Below, in pieces: positions 54,976 through 64,000 of a stretch of 64,000 nucleotides of DNA. The notes beneath the pieces are model-generated. The model was not told the DNA's origin and did not search any database. It saw nothing but the letters and a program-made list of their open reading frames with translations. Both the position numbers and the translations under genes were made by a program. How positions within the stretch are numbered: the stretch's first letter is position 1; each line of letters starts with the position of its first letter. Source of the stretch: Amphichorda felina (lineage: Eukaryota > Ascomycota > Sordariomycetes > Hypocreales > Bionectriaceae); the NCBI GenBank assembly GCA_016490725.1, contig JAEMHR010000061.1, positions 62,001 through 126,000 of the forward strand, given 5' to 3'.

Positions 54976-57900
54976 TTATGATAATCTGAATTTCTTCTCA
55001 AACGACTCAGCTACCTTTCGTAACCTGGATGGCCTTTCAGCAGTTTGGCCCCCTAGGCCCTCGCTTTCGTCGCCCTGGCTGAAGTCGGCCTTTCGTTTGA
55101 TGCCGGTTGCTTGGACAGGCCTGGGGCTTAGCTTTTCATCACCAGAGAATTCATCTTCAGTTCCCCGTTCACCATTAGCGGAACTATAACCAGATCCCAG
55201 GTCACCATAGCTAATGATTTGCGAACTGGAGCTCTCTTGATTCCCCGAATTTAAAGGGGTAGCCGAAGATGAAAAGCGTGAGGAAGAATCCCCAGTATTG
55301 GTTTGTTGGGAGGTATCGCTGTTTCCAAGTACCGTGTCCATAAAAGAGTTGGCTTTTGTAAACCCAGCACTGGCAGACAGATTCCACGATGCCTTCCATT
55401 CTGGCTTTGGTCCAAAAATGACCGCCCCATTCTGGTGGTCGGCTAAATCCACTACAGATTCGGATAGGCTAAACCGGAGCTTAGTAGAAATGACCTCCTG
55501 GATAGGGTGATGGTGGATTTGCTTTTGTGCCGCCTTTGTGTTCACCAAGCATCGGCAATTCCCATGGAATGGACTCTCTTTATGAGGATTTTTCCAAAGA
55601 ATCTCAGGCCCCACCGTAATGGGATTCGTCCAGTGGTCACCTATCCGGTCGATGATGTCGCGAAGATCAGCCACGCTGACGCAGAGGAGATGTCTGTTCT
55701 TTGGGACCGTTTCCCACTCTGGGCATCCTGCGGACTGGCCTCCAAACCCTGACGGTGACGCGCGGATCATGTCGCCAAATCCTTTCCCGAAGAGTGTTAT
55801 GGCCGGAATTGCCCTCGTGAAGTCTATCCAGCTCAAGAGATGAAGGGGTAGCTTGGCCTTCTTAATGTAAAAAGGGTCTCTATCCGTGGCAATATCGGCA
55901 AAGTCCCACCCTTCAAGGTGGTCATGAAGCCGAGGCTTGGCATTGACCCCCTTATACGAGGCTTCTGATGTAGCATGGTGGTCAATCAGCTTTTCCAAAG
56001 TCTCGTATAATTCCTCGACTCGATCTTTCACCGTTGTGCGAGAGGTAACTGTTTTTGTCACAGTTTCGCAGCGGCCGTCTGGGAGGAGCTTCGTCTCGGT
56101 GTACGAGTATTCATCCTTAGGGTAGAGCTCGAGTTTCTGGTTTGCGGGATTCAAAAGGATGTCCAATGGCGCGTTGAGTGAGAGTGGATTCGGGGATTCC
56201 TCGAACTTTTCCTCCTGGAACAAAAATTCAGACCTGAACTTGTCCACTTTGGAGGTTTCTAGGGACATTCGCAGCAGATGCAAAAGCACCGCAGTTCCAT
56301 TGATCAGCCATCCGCGTTCTTCGACGACATCCCAGAGGGTGATATGTTTCTGGTCGAGCCATTGCAGTTTCGCCTTGAAAGAGCTACGGGTAACTCGTAC
56401 GTGAGTGTCTTTGCGACCGATTGAAAATTGGCAGCCGCCCGTCACTAGCTCGCCGATAGAAAGTGAGATTTTCTCCAGTGCGAACTCTCGCCCAGGACGC
56501 CCCAGCTGTGAGGGTTTGATGGAGTAGTTCATCTCCGGTGCACCTAAACATTTTTCTTAGCATCATAACTTATTCCAGAGAATAGTTGAGCGTCAACTCA
56601 AGTTGATTTTGGACGTACCTGCAAAGAAATTGGCCTTCGAACACCACCCGACAATATGTCGCCTCTGTGTCAGTTCCCTAAGATCGACATTCAAATTGTC
56701 AATCTCCTCCAAATCAGGGTACGGCAGTCGACTACCGTCTTCGCTGTAGTAGAGGTGCCAAAGAACAGCATCGCTGAGCTTTTCTGTCGGAACCAGCGCA
56801 GTTGCGAATCCCTTGAGAAAGTGGCGTCCCAAATATCTGTTGATTCTAGGCGACCTAGTCAGGCCCGACATGACGTTCAGAGGAACCTCCAAGCCCGAAT
56901 CGTATCGTGTCCTTCTTGGGATCGGGTAGCCGGCGACTATAACTGGGTTCTGGAATAGTTCATGCCAGCATTGCCCGGACATGGAGCCATGTTTCTGAGA
57001 AAGACCCGCCTCCATAGTGAAGGAAATATTGCAAACAGCTGGTCCAGTTGCTGGTGTAGATGTCTGGATCCGCGGGCGACAGGTCGCAATGCCCGATTCT
57101 GAGCAGGACCGACGCATAGCCGCTCCGAGCCAGCCAATCTGCTCTCCAATTTGCGAAATAGTATCTGCAGTCCCTTCAGCCCGGACGTCTAGATGAGACT
57201 TTCTAAAGTGACATTTGATAACAGATTTATCCTGCAGTTCTCCTGTATAGAGTCAGCAATGGTACGTAGTCTTAGAGCAGTGCCAGCTAGAACTATACCA
57301 GAAGCCCCGCTCTCCGAAACCAACGCCGTTTTGAGTAACGACAGAAGAGTAGGTCCAGTCATTGGCCAGGTCTGGAGCATATATTCCGCACACGGGAGAG
57401 CCTGTGCATCGGTGGCGGATCCCGTCAACGTAAGCGTCTCGCCGAGAAGGCGGCCAATGTCGGAACTGTCTGTGAACTGCTCATGTAGGAATTCTGTCGG
57501 ATTCCACTCAACAACAAAAAGCATTGTGTGCCTTTCCGATGCTCTGCGGCTGCTGATAGACCGGTTGTGGACCAGGCACGCCGAAATCTGAGACTGGATG
57601 TGGGCACAAATGTCGTCCCCCTGGACAGGGGCGAGGAGAAGCGTCTTGGCTAGTGCTGCCATCAACCATTGGTAGGCGACAGAGTTGAAGACGGCATCAC
57701 GGTATCCCCGCTTGTCCGGCAACGATGGTTGCTCGTCGAGCTCATCCTCCAAATGAAAATCCCCCCAGGGGTGTGGCGCATCTTGGTCGGTCACCCCTCC
57801 TTCATCTTGTCCGATCTCCTGGAGCCACTGGCCGATGTCCCATCCCACCACAGTCTCTTCTGTTTTGTTCAGAATTTCCTCGTCTGTATTGGCTTTGGCT

Positions 57901-59455
57901 GCGTCATTGAAGCGGTTTGCAATGTCACTATAAACGTATCAGCTCTTCGAGGTTCCACACGTATGGAGGAACATATGGATGGCGCGCAACACACTTTCTG
58001 TGCTTGTGAACAAAGTACATGACCTCCTTTTCTGCCTTATTCGAGCCTGGAACTCCCAGACGAAGTGCAAAGGACCGCAAGAGTGACGGCAAAGCCAGTG
58101 CTAGAGGCTTTAAGAGTTCGGGATCGGATATGTGGCGACAGAGATTCTTGTGGATCGCCTCAGAGAGTTCTGATTTGTACGTATCGAGTTGGTCCTCCGG
58201 TATACTCCAGGCAACGGAGTATGCAGTGGCAGCATCTTCCGAATCTTCTGTGGGCAGCGTAGATGAATCATGCGCGGCGCTAAGTGGTCCCGGGTGTGTC
58301 TCCTCTTTCGAGGCTGGTCTTGTATCTCTTTTGACGGATGCGTACCCGGAATCAGTGAACTGGTCGGCTACTGAGGCTACGTCTTGGCGAAGATCTGAAA
58401 CCGAAGCCATCACAGCTGCTGCCAAGTTCGACGGCTGTGTGTTTGTGCTTCTAGGTGCGGCCAGAGATGGCTGATGCGGCCGGTGACCCAGTTCCGCGTG
58501 GATGAACGGATTTTCGGTGAGAGAAGCATTAACCTCTTTTTCTATTCTTCCGCCAATGGTGGATATTGTTGTGACCCCCTCAGGGGTTATAAGACTGATG
58601 CTGCTGGCATGCCTGTTGGGGCTGTACCCAATGTGATAACCGGTAGGCAAGAAAGTGTTGAATCCTTCCATAAGATCGACGTTTCCGATGAAGAGCTGCA
58701 ATACAGTTTCGACAACTTTTGGTACCGCAACTTGTGTTTCCAGTTTAGATTTGGACGACTGGTCACCTGCTGAGGTTTAGGTACATCTCTTAAACGGGTC
58801 TTGACGGGCTGGTATATACGCATGAAATGTTTCATTTCATCGAGGAAATGTAGATACACGTCCGGTTTATCAAAGAGCCGCTCCTTGACTCGCTGCAAGT
58901 ATTTCAAGGTATCCTAAAAGTGACAGATATTAGCATTAGTAATAGGTCTGGATAGGTGATAAGTAGTAGTACAGATGTTGTGCAGTGCAGAACAGCAAAC
59001 ATAGCAGAATGAACGAGAGAGAAATGAATGTGGTTTAATCGCCGATAGGCCTCTAGGTTTCCGAAGCACTTCGTCTGACTTGGAGGCCTTGGATACGTTG
59101 CCTCCTGACAAGGGATTGAAATAATTATAACAATGTCTCCGCCGCCAAGCTAAGCAGCAACTTGTAAAATCATACTCACATCCGAAAATAGCTTCCTCCT
59201 ATGGCCAACATAGCGTCTAGTAATTTTCTGAAATCCAGGGAGTTCAATTCCAGAGGAATCATCTTCAAGGGCACGGTCGTCGACTTCTCGCCGGGGGGGC
59301 TCCGCGAGCTCTGGTGGTACACTGGTAATAGGCCCAGGAAAGCTACCTCTTGGGCCGTCTTTCGACGAGGTTGGACCGTCTTTCGGCGAGGTCTGCAGAT
59401 GGCGCGGCACTCGAATCGGTCGTGCTCTCGCCCTGCTGCATTGTCGTTGTCTCAT
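54976..59455 (-). CDS. Large protein with N-terminal Sin3-type PAH domain, rest unrecognised
   Basis: Six exons: 59455-59180, 58913-58820, 58766-57995, 57927-57299, 57242-56619 and 56543-54976. Introns are 266, 53, 67, 56 and 75 bp and phases add up to 1,320 residues. After a Pro/Arg-rich leader (1-90) there is a paired amphipathic helix: KYLQRVKERLFDKPDVY, then a loop, then VVETVLQLFIGNVDLMEGFN and TFLPTGYHI, nearly the Sin3 PAH pattern. PAH domains bind repressor peptides in Sin3 co-repressor complexes. Sin3-type HDAC-interaction regions were not seen, so this is not Sin3 itself. A central disordered part is followed by about 700 residues of unknown fold with WCSKANFFAG and a basic C-terminus rich in Ser (RLRKVAESFEKKFRLS). 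The third intron (57994-57928) is the least certain. Reading through it gives a stop after LEELIRL. Confidence 0.78.
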
Positions 59456-59930
59456 GTCAATTGCTGTATTGCCCTTCAAGGCGGGCAGCCTATTTCATAT
59501 CCGGCACAATGTCGACGTGATGTGAGGAGGATATGAGAGGGTGCTGTCTGCGCTGGGTTGGGCTTGGGAAGTTCGTGTCACCACCTCGAGGTGTCACCCC
59601 CTCTCGAGGTGGTGTTGGTTGGCGTCAGCGCACAGATGGCAGTCCCATGGTTCAGGAGACATGATTGGCGGCGAGAGCTGGCTGTGTAGTGGCGCAGGCA
59701 TTGATGTTGTTGGTTCCTGTACTCCGTTCGCATGTTAGCATGCGTCCGTTGAGCGAGAGGCAGTCCAGAAAGACGACCCTGGGACGTACCAGAAAACTCC
59801 AGTCATTCTGGCCTCCGCATCACCAGCCCCGGTGTATTTAGTCCATGGCGCACATGTGTGAACGCAGAACTCACGCTAACTAATATCGAATTCTGTCTAT
59901 TTTCTCAAGCATCGCACCTATCTTTCTATC
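59456..59930. promoter_or_regulatory. Upstream region of the PAH gene with a strong inverted repeat
   Basis: 475 bp between the PAH gene start and the stop of the MFS gene, so it serves the PAH gene. It holds the 12-bp-arm inverted repeat at 59579-59614 and otherwise nothing recognised. Confidence 0.4.
59579..59614. repeat. Inverted repeat, 12-bp arms
   Basis: Arms CACCACCTCGAG (59579-59590) and CTCGAGGTGGTG (59603-59614) around a 12-bp spacer. The left arm also forms its own 12-bp palindrome CACCTCGAGGTG at 59582-59593. It may be a regulator binding array or a hairpin, about 125-160 bp upstream of the PAH gene start. Confidence 0.7.
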
Positions 59931-61481
59931 TTAAGGCCCGACACATGCATCTATGCCACCGTCTGCATGGCCTACATCTTTGCCGGCTTGGTCGTCCTGT
60001 AAAGGTAAGGAAATACCAATGACCAACACGCCGGCGCCGGCAAAGAGAAGGGAGACCACCATGTACGGCAGTCCTATCCAGATTCCACCTATCGAAATGC
60101 CACGGCGGAAAGCAAATGCCAGCACCGGCCCCGATGACATGGCTCCAAAGCTCTGCACCAAAGCGATGGCTGTATTGAGCGCCCCCGTCTGCGACGGACG
60201 CACCAGAGAGATTGCCACGCTACGGAGGGCCGCGTAGTAGCCCCAGCCGAGAGCAAAACAAGTGATGCCGAATATAAAACCTCCAGGATGTTGAGAAAAG
60301 GCCATGACCGCCGTACCAAATACCAGGAGGCATGCACTGCCCTGCACAGTAATGAAATCGGCTCGCACGGATGACATGTGCCTTTTCAAGACAGAGGATA
60401 TCTGGGGCAGCAGGAATAGAAGGCTGCTAAAGTTGATGACGCCCTTGATAGTAAGTAGGAGGCTGGACTTGGCAACGTCCCACGAAAACTTCTTCGACGC
60501 ATATTGGACCACGAATCGGACTGCTTCATTCCCGACGCTTGCCATCAAGAAAGATGCAATAACGAGTAGCACGTTTATAATCGCTCTGACCTGATGGCCG
60601 TGTGCATGTTGCCTGAAGTTGAGGCATTTCTTCTTCAGCCGCTGGATCCAGTTAGTCGGAGTTGCCGGTTCTTGGGGCCCAGAGGATGTATGTGGCGAGC
60701 CCGAGTCTGTCGATTGTCCGGGGTCTGCTGGCATAGTCTCCGGTACAGCCAAGGCCATCATAAGGCCCAGCAGCTCAACAGCCAGGCCGGCTAGGAACGG
60801 AAACCAAGGATTCCACAACATGGCCATGGCGCTCAGCGGAGCCGAAATAATCTCGCCCAGAAGCATGGAAGCGTACAGGACGAAGAAGACGGACGATCTC
60901 TGCGAGCCCGGGAATACGTCCGAAATCATGGTGAAGATCATGGACGATGCAATCTGCCCGCCGCCGCCGAGCAGTTGAAACACTGGCATGGCCCAAATGG
61001 CTTCAATTGGGATGTTTGCACTCCTCCAGCATATGAAACGGATCGCTACATCCTCCAATAATAACCCTATCAGGCTGAGGATCATGACAGGTCTTCTCCC
61101 GATGCGGTCTGCGGCGAAACCATAGGGCAGGGCCAGGATGATGCCAGGCATCTGGTGCCAAAATGTTGCCCATCCGATGAGTAGCGCCAGCTCGGACTGG
61201 ACGTCATCCGACTTGCAATCAGGCATTGTCGACACGCCGGCGCTGCGGTGTCGCTCGCAGAGGATTTGCTCCATGATCTGGATCTGGGGCGCGAGGGAGA
61301 GGTTACTCCCAAAGCCAATCGTGAAGATGGTGATTCCCAGAAGTATCGCCACTTTGCGCGCCTGAAGCTTTGCCTTGCCCCCGTACTCATGATCGGGTTC
61401 TTCATTCTGTTGTGGCGCCGCTGCCAGCAGTGGTAAGGTTTCCGACTGGGCATCATCGGCCCAGCCATTGACGTTGGTCAT
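59931..61481 (-). CDS. MFS transporter, 12-TM type
   Basis: Single exon, 516 residues from the ATG at 61481; the longer frame upstream starts at a TTG and was rejected. The N-terminus is polar (about 1-40). The first TM is VAILLGITIFTIGFGSNLSL. ADRIGRRPVMI is the motif A loop after TM2, and PETMP follows TM6. A Ser/Pro-rich central loop (about 245-290) separates the halves, and about 12 hydrophobic segments can be counted. The family moves small molecules with protons. I cannot name the substrate. The short gene, lack of introns and Thr/Ser-rich linker resemble fungal efflux carriers of secondary metabolite or stress type, but no biosynthetic genes are next to it. Confidence 0.88.
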   Translation of the reverse strand: MTNVNGWADDAQSETLPLLAAAPQQNEEPDHEYGGKAKLQARKVAILLGITIFTIGFGSNLSLAPQIQIMEQILCERHRSAGVSTMPDCKSDDVQSELALLIGWATFWHQMPGIILALPYGFAADRIGRRPVMILSLIGLLLEDVAIRFICWRSANIPIEAIWAMPVFQLLGGGGQIASSMIFTMISDVFPGSQRSSVFFVLYASMLLGEIISAPLSAMAMLWNPWFPFLAGLAVELLGLMMALAVPETMPADPGQSTDSGSPHTSSGPQEPATPTNWIQRLKKKCLNFRQHAHGHQVRAIINVLLVIASFLMASVGNEAVRFVVQYASKKFSWDVAKSSLLLTIKGVINFSSLLFLLPQISSVLKRHMSSVRADFITVQGSACLLVFGTAVMAFSQHPGGFIFGITCFALGWGYYAALRSVAISLVRPSQTGALNTAIALVQSFGAMSSGPVLAFAFRRGISIGGIWIGLPYMVVSLLFAGAGVLVIGISLPLQDDQAGKDVGHADGGIDACVGP

Positions 61482-62693
61482 GGTCGCGCGACGCTCCAAT
61501 GCTGGCCTCAAGATGGTTGTGGGAGGTGGAAAGATTGAACGTCGGCATTTTTTTCCTTGGACCTAAATGCAGTGATGAGTTCAATGGATGACGCCAGGGA
61601 CGCGACGTGTGCCAGGGTACCTTATCCGAGCTGACGAGCTTACTATTGATGTCTACTCGTACGAGCTGGGCGAAGTGGTGGGGCGTTACGGTGGGATATT
61701 ACATGTCAACTGGTACTTCAGGCAGGTGGCTGGCTTTGTTACGCGCCACACCTGAACAACTACAAATAGCGACAACAGCGCTGCAGATGCCCCTTGAGGT
61801 CGGGAATACCCGTGGCAATGCAGGAGTACAGCGAGCGACCTAACGCTAGTGCTGATTAATAGGAGCCGCATAGGGAAAACATGAAGCGGAAGGGGAAATG
61901 AGGAAACGTCTGAGTGGATGAGCCAAGAAGAATATGGACAGCGTTTGGGGTCTCGAGATCACTGGCACGCTAGAAACCCCATTTGAGACATACCTTTCGA
62001 AAAGATAACACTGATGACGGACGTCGATATTAAATCTTCTGTTGAGGACAGGGCTATTCAAGGCCTCCTGTTTAGCCACCAGGTGCTTAAATAGGCATAC
62101 CTGTTGTTCCTCACTCCCCCAAAATCCGGCCGCGAATATAGGGTAGGCGAGGTTGTCCAAGGCGTGGCTGGCGACTACGGCAGCGGGCACGAAACAGTAG
62201 AAGAAATGTTCCGCGACGGACGATACTCAAAATTTCCACACTCATTAATTTGTTGCAGGACAAGAGTCTCGGCTTACTAATAAAAGACAAAGAAGACATG
62301 CCGCAAGAAGCAGGGTCTTGGGAGCGCCTCAAGAAACGGATGGCACAGCTTCCTGAAGGCGGAGTCTGAGTATTTTGTAATGAGCGACATTCTCCGAGAC
62401 TGAGGTTTTGGTTTCAAAGACTATTGCCACGTCTGTATTTAAGATTTTACGCCTTTCCAGGCTCCAATACAATGGAATTGCCCCACGCTGCCATTACTGT
62501 GAGGGTTTCTGGTTCATAACTTCATGCGGATGCTTTGTCGGCTAACTCAAATGCTATAGGAGCTTTAGACTACATGGCGTATTGCCCACCTTCTGATCTC
62601 AAATTGAAATCCCCTTAAAAATCGGGCAAATAGATATACAAGCCTAGGCCATGACTGCCCAACTCCCAAATGCCTCTAGATACCCTCCTCTGC
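61482..62693. other. Intergenic with possible unresolved small gene
   Basis: 1.2 kb. On the plus strand a possible final exon (about 62260-62370) follows a TTGCAG acceptor and reads WERLKKRMAQLPEGGV to a stop. On the minus strand a stretch at 62105-62215 reads SHALDNLAYPIFAAGFW and ends in a GTATGC donor. The two cannot both be explained, and I could not build a complete gene for either. Confidence 0.25.
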
Positions 62694-64000
62694 TCAGCCG
62701 ACTGTCGAGATTCCTTTGCCTTTTTTGTTCACATATGGTGGCGGCTCTTCATCCGCCGGTCCTGCCCTCGGTGACCTGCCCGGTCCAAACTGAACAGTGT
62801 CAAATCCCGCATCACCGGCCCCTTGACTGGTCTCTGGCCTATCGGAAGACCGAAGATGCAAGGTGGCACGGTATTTTGCGGCCGTCTCCAGGATGATCTG
62901 CTTGTCGCTGATCAAGTCCCAAGGGTCGACGAGGAAGAGAATCCTGGGCTCCACTCGCACGTTGGAGATGTGTACCAGGACGGACACCTGTTTGTTCGAT
63001 TTCATATCCGACGGTTCCTCCGAGTGGACAGAGAATTGGCGAGCCTTTGTGATGGGGTCAGCCAAAATAAGAACAACCTGTATAAGGTGTTTCCTCCCAC
63101 AGTGGAAGCTAGAAGAAATAAAGAAAGGGAAAACACACCTTGTCGAGCTCTGCCTGCGTGAGCTCAAAATCCCCCGACTCGGCGTTCTGCGACACCTTGA
63201 CATCAAGGTAGTACTTCAGCTTGGTGTACCCCTGGGCCTTGCCTGTCCTCCCCTCAAGGCGCATTAGGAAGGAGCCAAATCGTCCCTGCGAGTCAGTAAA
63301 GCGGAATGCTGAATGGCCTGGTTTCCTCCTGTTCCGTGGCATCCACACCACGTCGGCATCGTACTGGGGGCCTAGTATTGCCCGCAGGGCGTTGGAAACC
63401 TGGAGACACATCAGCCACACGTTGAAAGCCAAGGAAAACATTCTAAAGGGAGAGAAGAGGTGACGTACAATTGTCTCCCCAACGTCGACATCTCGCTGCC
63501 CCAAGCCCTTCAAGAAACCGAGTAAAGTTGGCGGTGTCTTTGACTGCTCTCCGACAATGGCGCCATCTTTCTGGTGGAATTGCACGTCTTGAATGGTATT
63601 CTGAAGCGAGGGGAGAGTGAATACTGGCGGAAGCTTCCTCCTCGTACGCCCTGTCCCACTGCTCGCTGCACCCTGCGTTGTCCGGGCTACGGCCGCGCTA
63701 TACGAGGGGAGTTCATCGGACGAGCCGTAGTCCTGCTTGAAGAAGGACGGGTGGAATCTCTTGGGGTTGAGGATACGTCCAATGCGAGAGCTGCCTTGGC
63801 CCTTGTTCGCGTTGTCATCTCCTCCAGGAGTCTCGTACTCTAGGGCGCTTCCCTCGACATCCCGCCAAGTGTCGTCCGCTGTGGCCAATTCGCCGTCTGC
63901 ATTCTCGTCAACCAATTGCCCAATAGAACGGCTGGAAAACACGTCTTGTATCCTATTCATCTTGCCAGACAAGGCCAGGAGCACCAAGTCGCGATGCTCG
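62694..64000 (-). CDS. Unrecognised protein with PY motifs (5' end beyond window)
   Basis: Three exons visible, 64000-63469, 63399-63139 and 63077-62694, with introns of 69 and 61 bp, phase 0 at both. The frame is open to the right edge, so the N-terminus is outside the window. The visible part (about 390 residues) starts with HRDLVLLALSGKMN and goes on to an acidic, Gly-rich stretch with ELPSYS. A folded-looking domain follows, with VVWMPRNRRKPGHSAF, LKYYLDVKVS and a segment ending VLVHISN. The C-terminus holds EEPPPYVNKK. PPxY motifs bind WW domains of Rsp5/Nedd4-type ubiquitin ligases, so a regulated membrane or adaptor role is possible. I do not recognise the family. The 69-bp intron has no stop in frame and could be read as coding. 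Confidence 0.7.

Noticed and set aside
61846..62190. Minus-strand open frame of 114 codons between the MFS gene and the right-edge gene
   Set aside because: Only a short part looks protein-like, it ends at a possible splice donor, and a conflicting plus-strand exon covers nearby sequence. No complete gene could be built.

Overview
The window comes from a filamentous ascomycete (Pezizomycotina). The evidence is many short GT-AG introns (mostly 45-95 bp, several with CTRAY-type branch points), a gene-cluster style polyketide locus, several fungal NLR-type (STAND) genes, and fungus-specific families such as the DUF3638 giant ATPase. I cannot name a genus. No rRNA, tRNA or CRISPR array was recognised.

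Region 1 (1 to about 17.9 kb) is a secondary-metabolite gene cluster, cut by the left edge. It holds the N-terminal ketosynthase part of a polyketide synthase (minus strand), an O-methyltransferase, a first cytochrome P450, a short-chain dehydrogenase, a secreted-type FAD oxidase of the berberine-bridge/solanapyrone-synthase class, a second P450, a 14-TM efflux transporter and an HxxxD acyltransferase. The set PKS + OMT + dehydrogenase + FAD oxidase + P450 matches the known solanapyrone gene set in enzyme classes, with an extra P450, a transporter and an acyltransferase. The 8-bp palindrome TCGGCCGA (inverted CGG half-sites, typical of Zn2Cys6 regulators) was seen only in promoters of this cluster: twice between PKS and OMT, and once each before P450-1, before P450-2 and between the transporter and the acyltransferase. 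A one-mismatch copy lies between the SDR and the FAD oxidase. No regulator gene is in the window, so it may lie beyond the left edge.

Region 2 (17.9 to 24.4 kb) holds a decayed stretch with broken reading frames and a six-exon sugar-transporter-like MFS gene.

Region 3 (24.4 to 35.8 kb) holds a tail-to-tail pair of NLR-type genes: a HeLo-like/ankyrin protein without an NTPase, and an NB-ARC protein with six near-identical 42-residue TPRs. An allantoate-permease-type transporter and a class II asparagine synthetase follow.

Region 4 (35.8 to 64 kb) holds a 131-bp TA-flanked MITE and a 3,105-residue DUF3638 protein with P-loop and DEAH motifs. It continues with a protein built on catalytically dead RNase III-like domains, a four-cysteine small secreted protein, a HeLo-NACHT NLR, a 1,320-residue protein with an N-terminal Sin3-type PAH domain, an MFS transporter and a partial gene with PY motifs. 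The density of HeLo/NACHT/NB-ARC genes suggests an allorecognition or innate-immunity type accessory region.

All exon-intron structures were worked out by hand from reading frames and splice signals. Where stated, phases add up exactly, but there is no transcript evidence.
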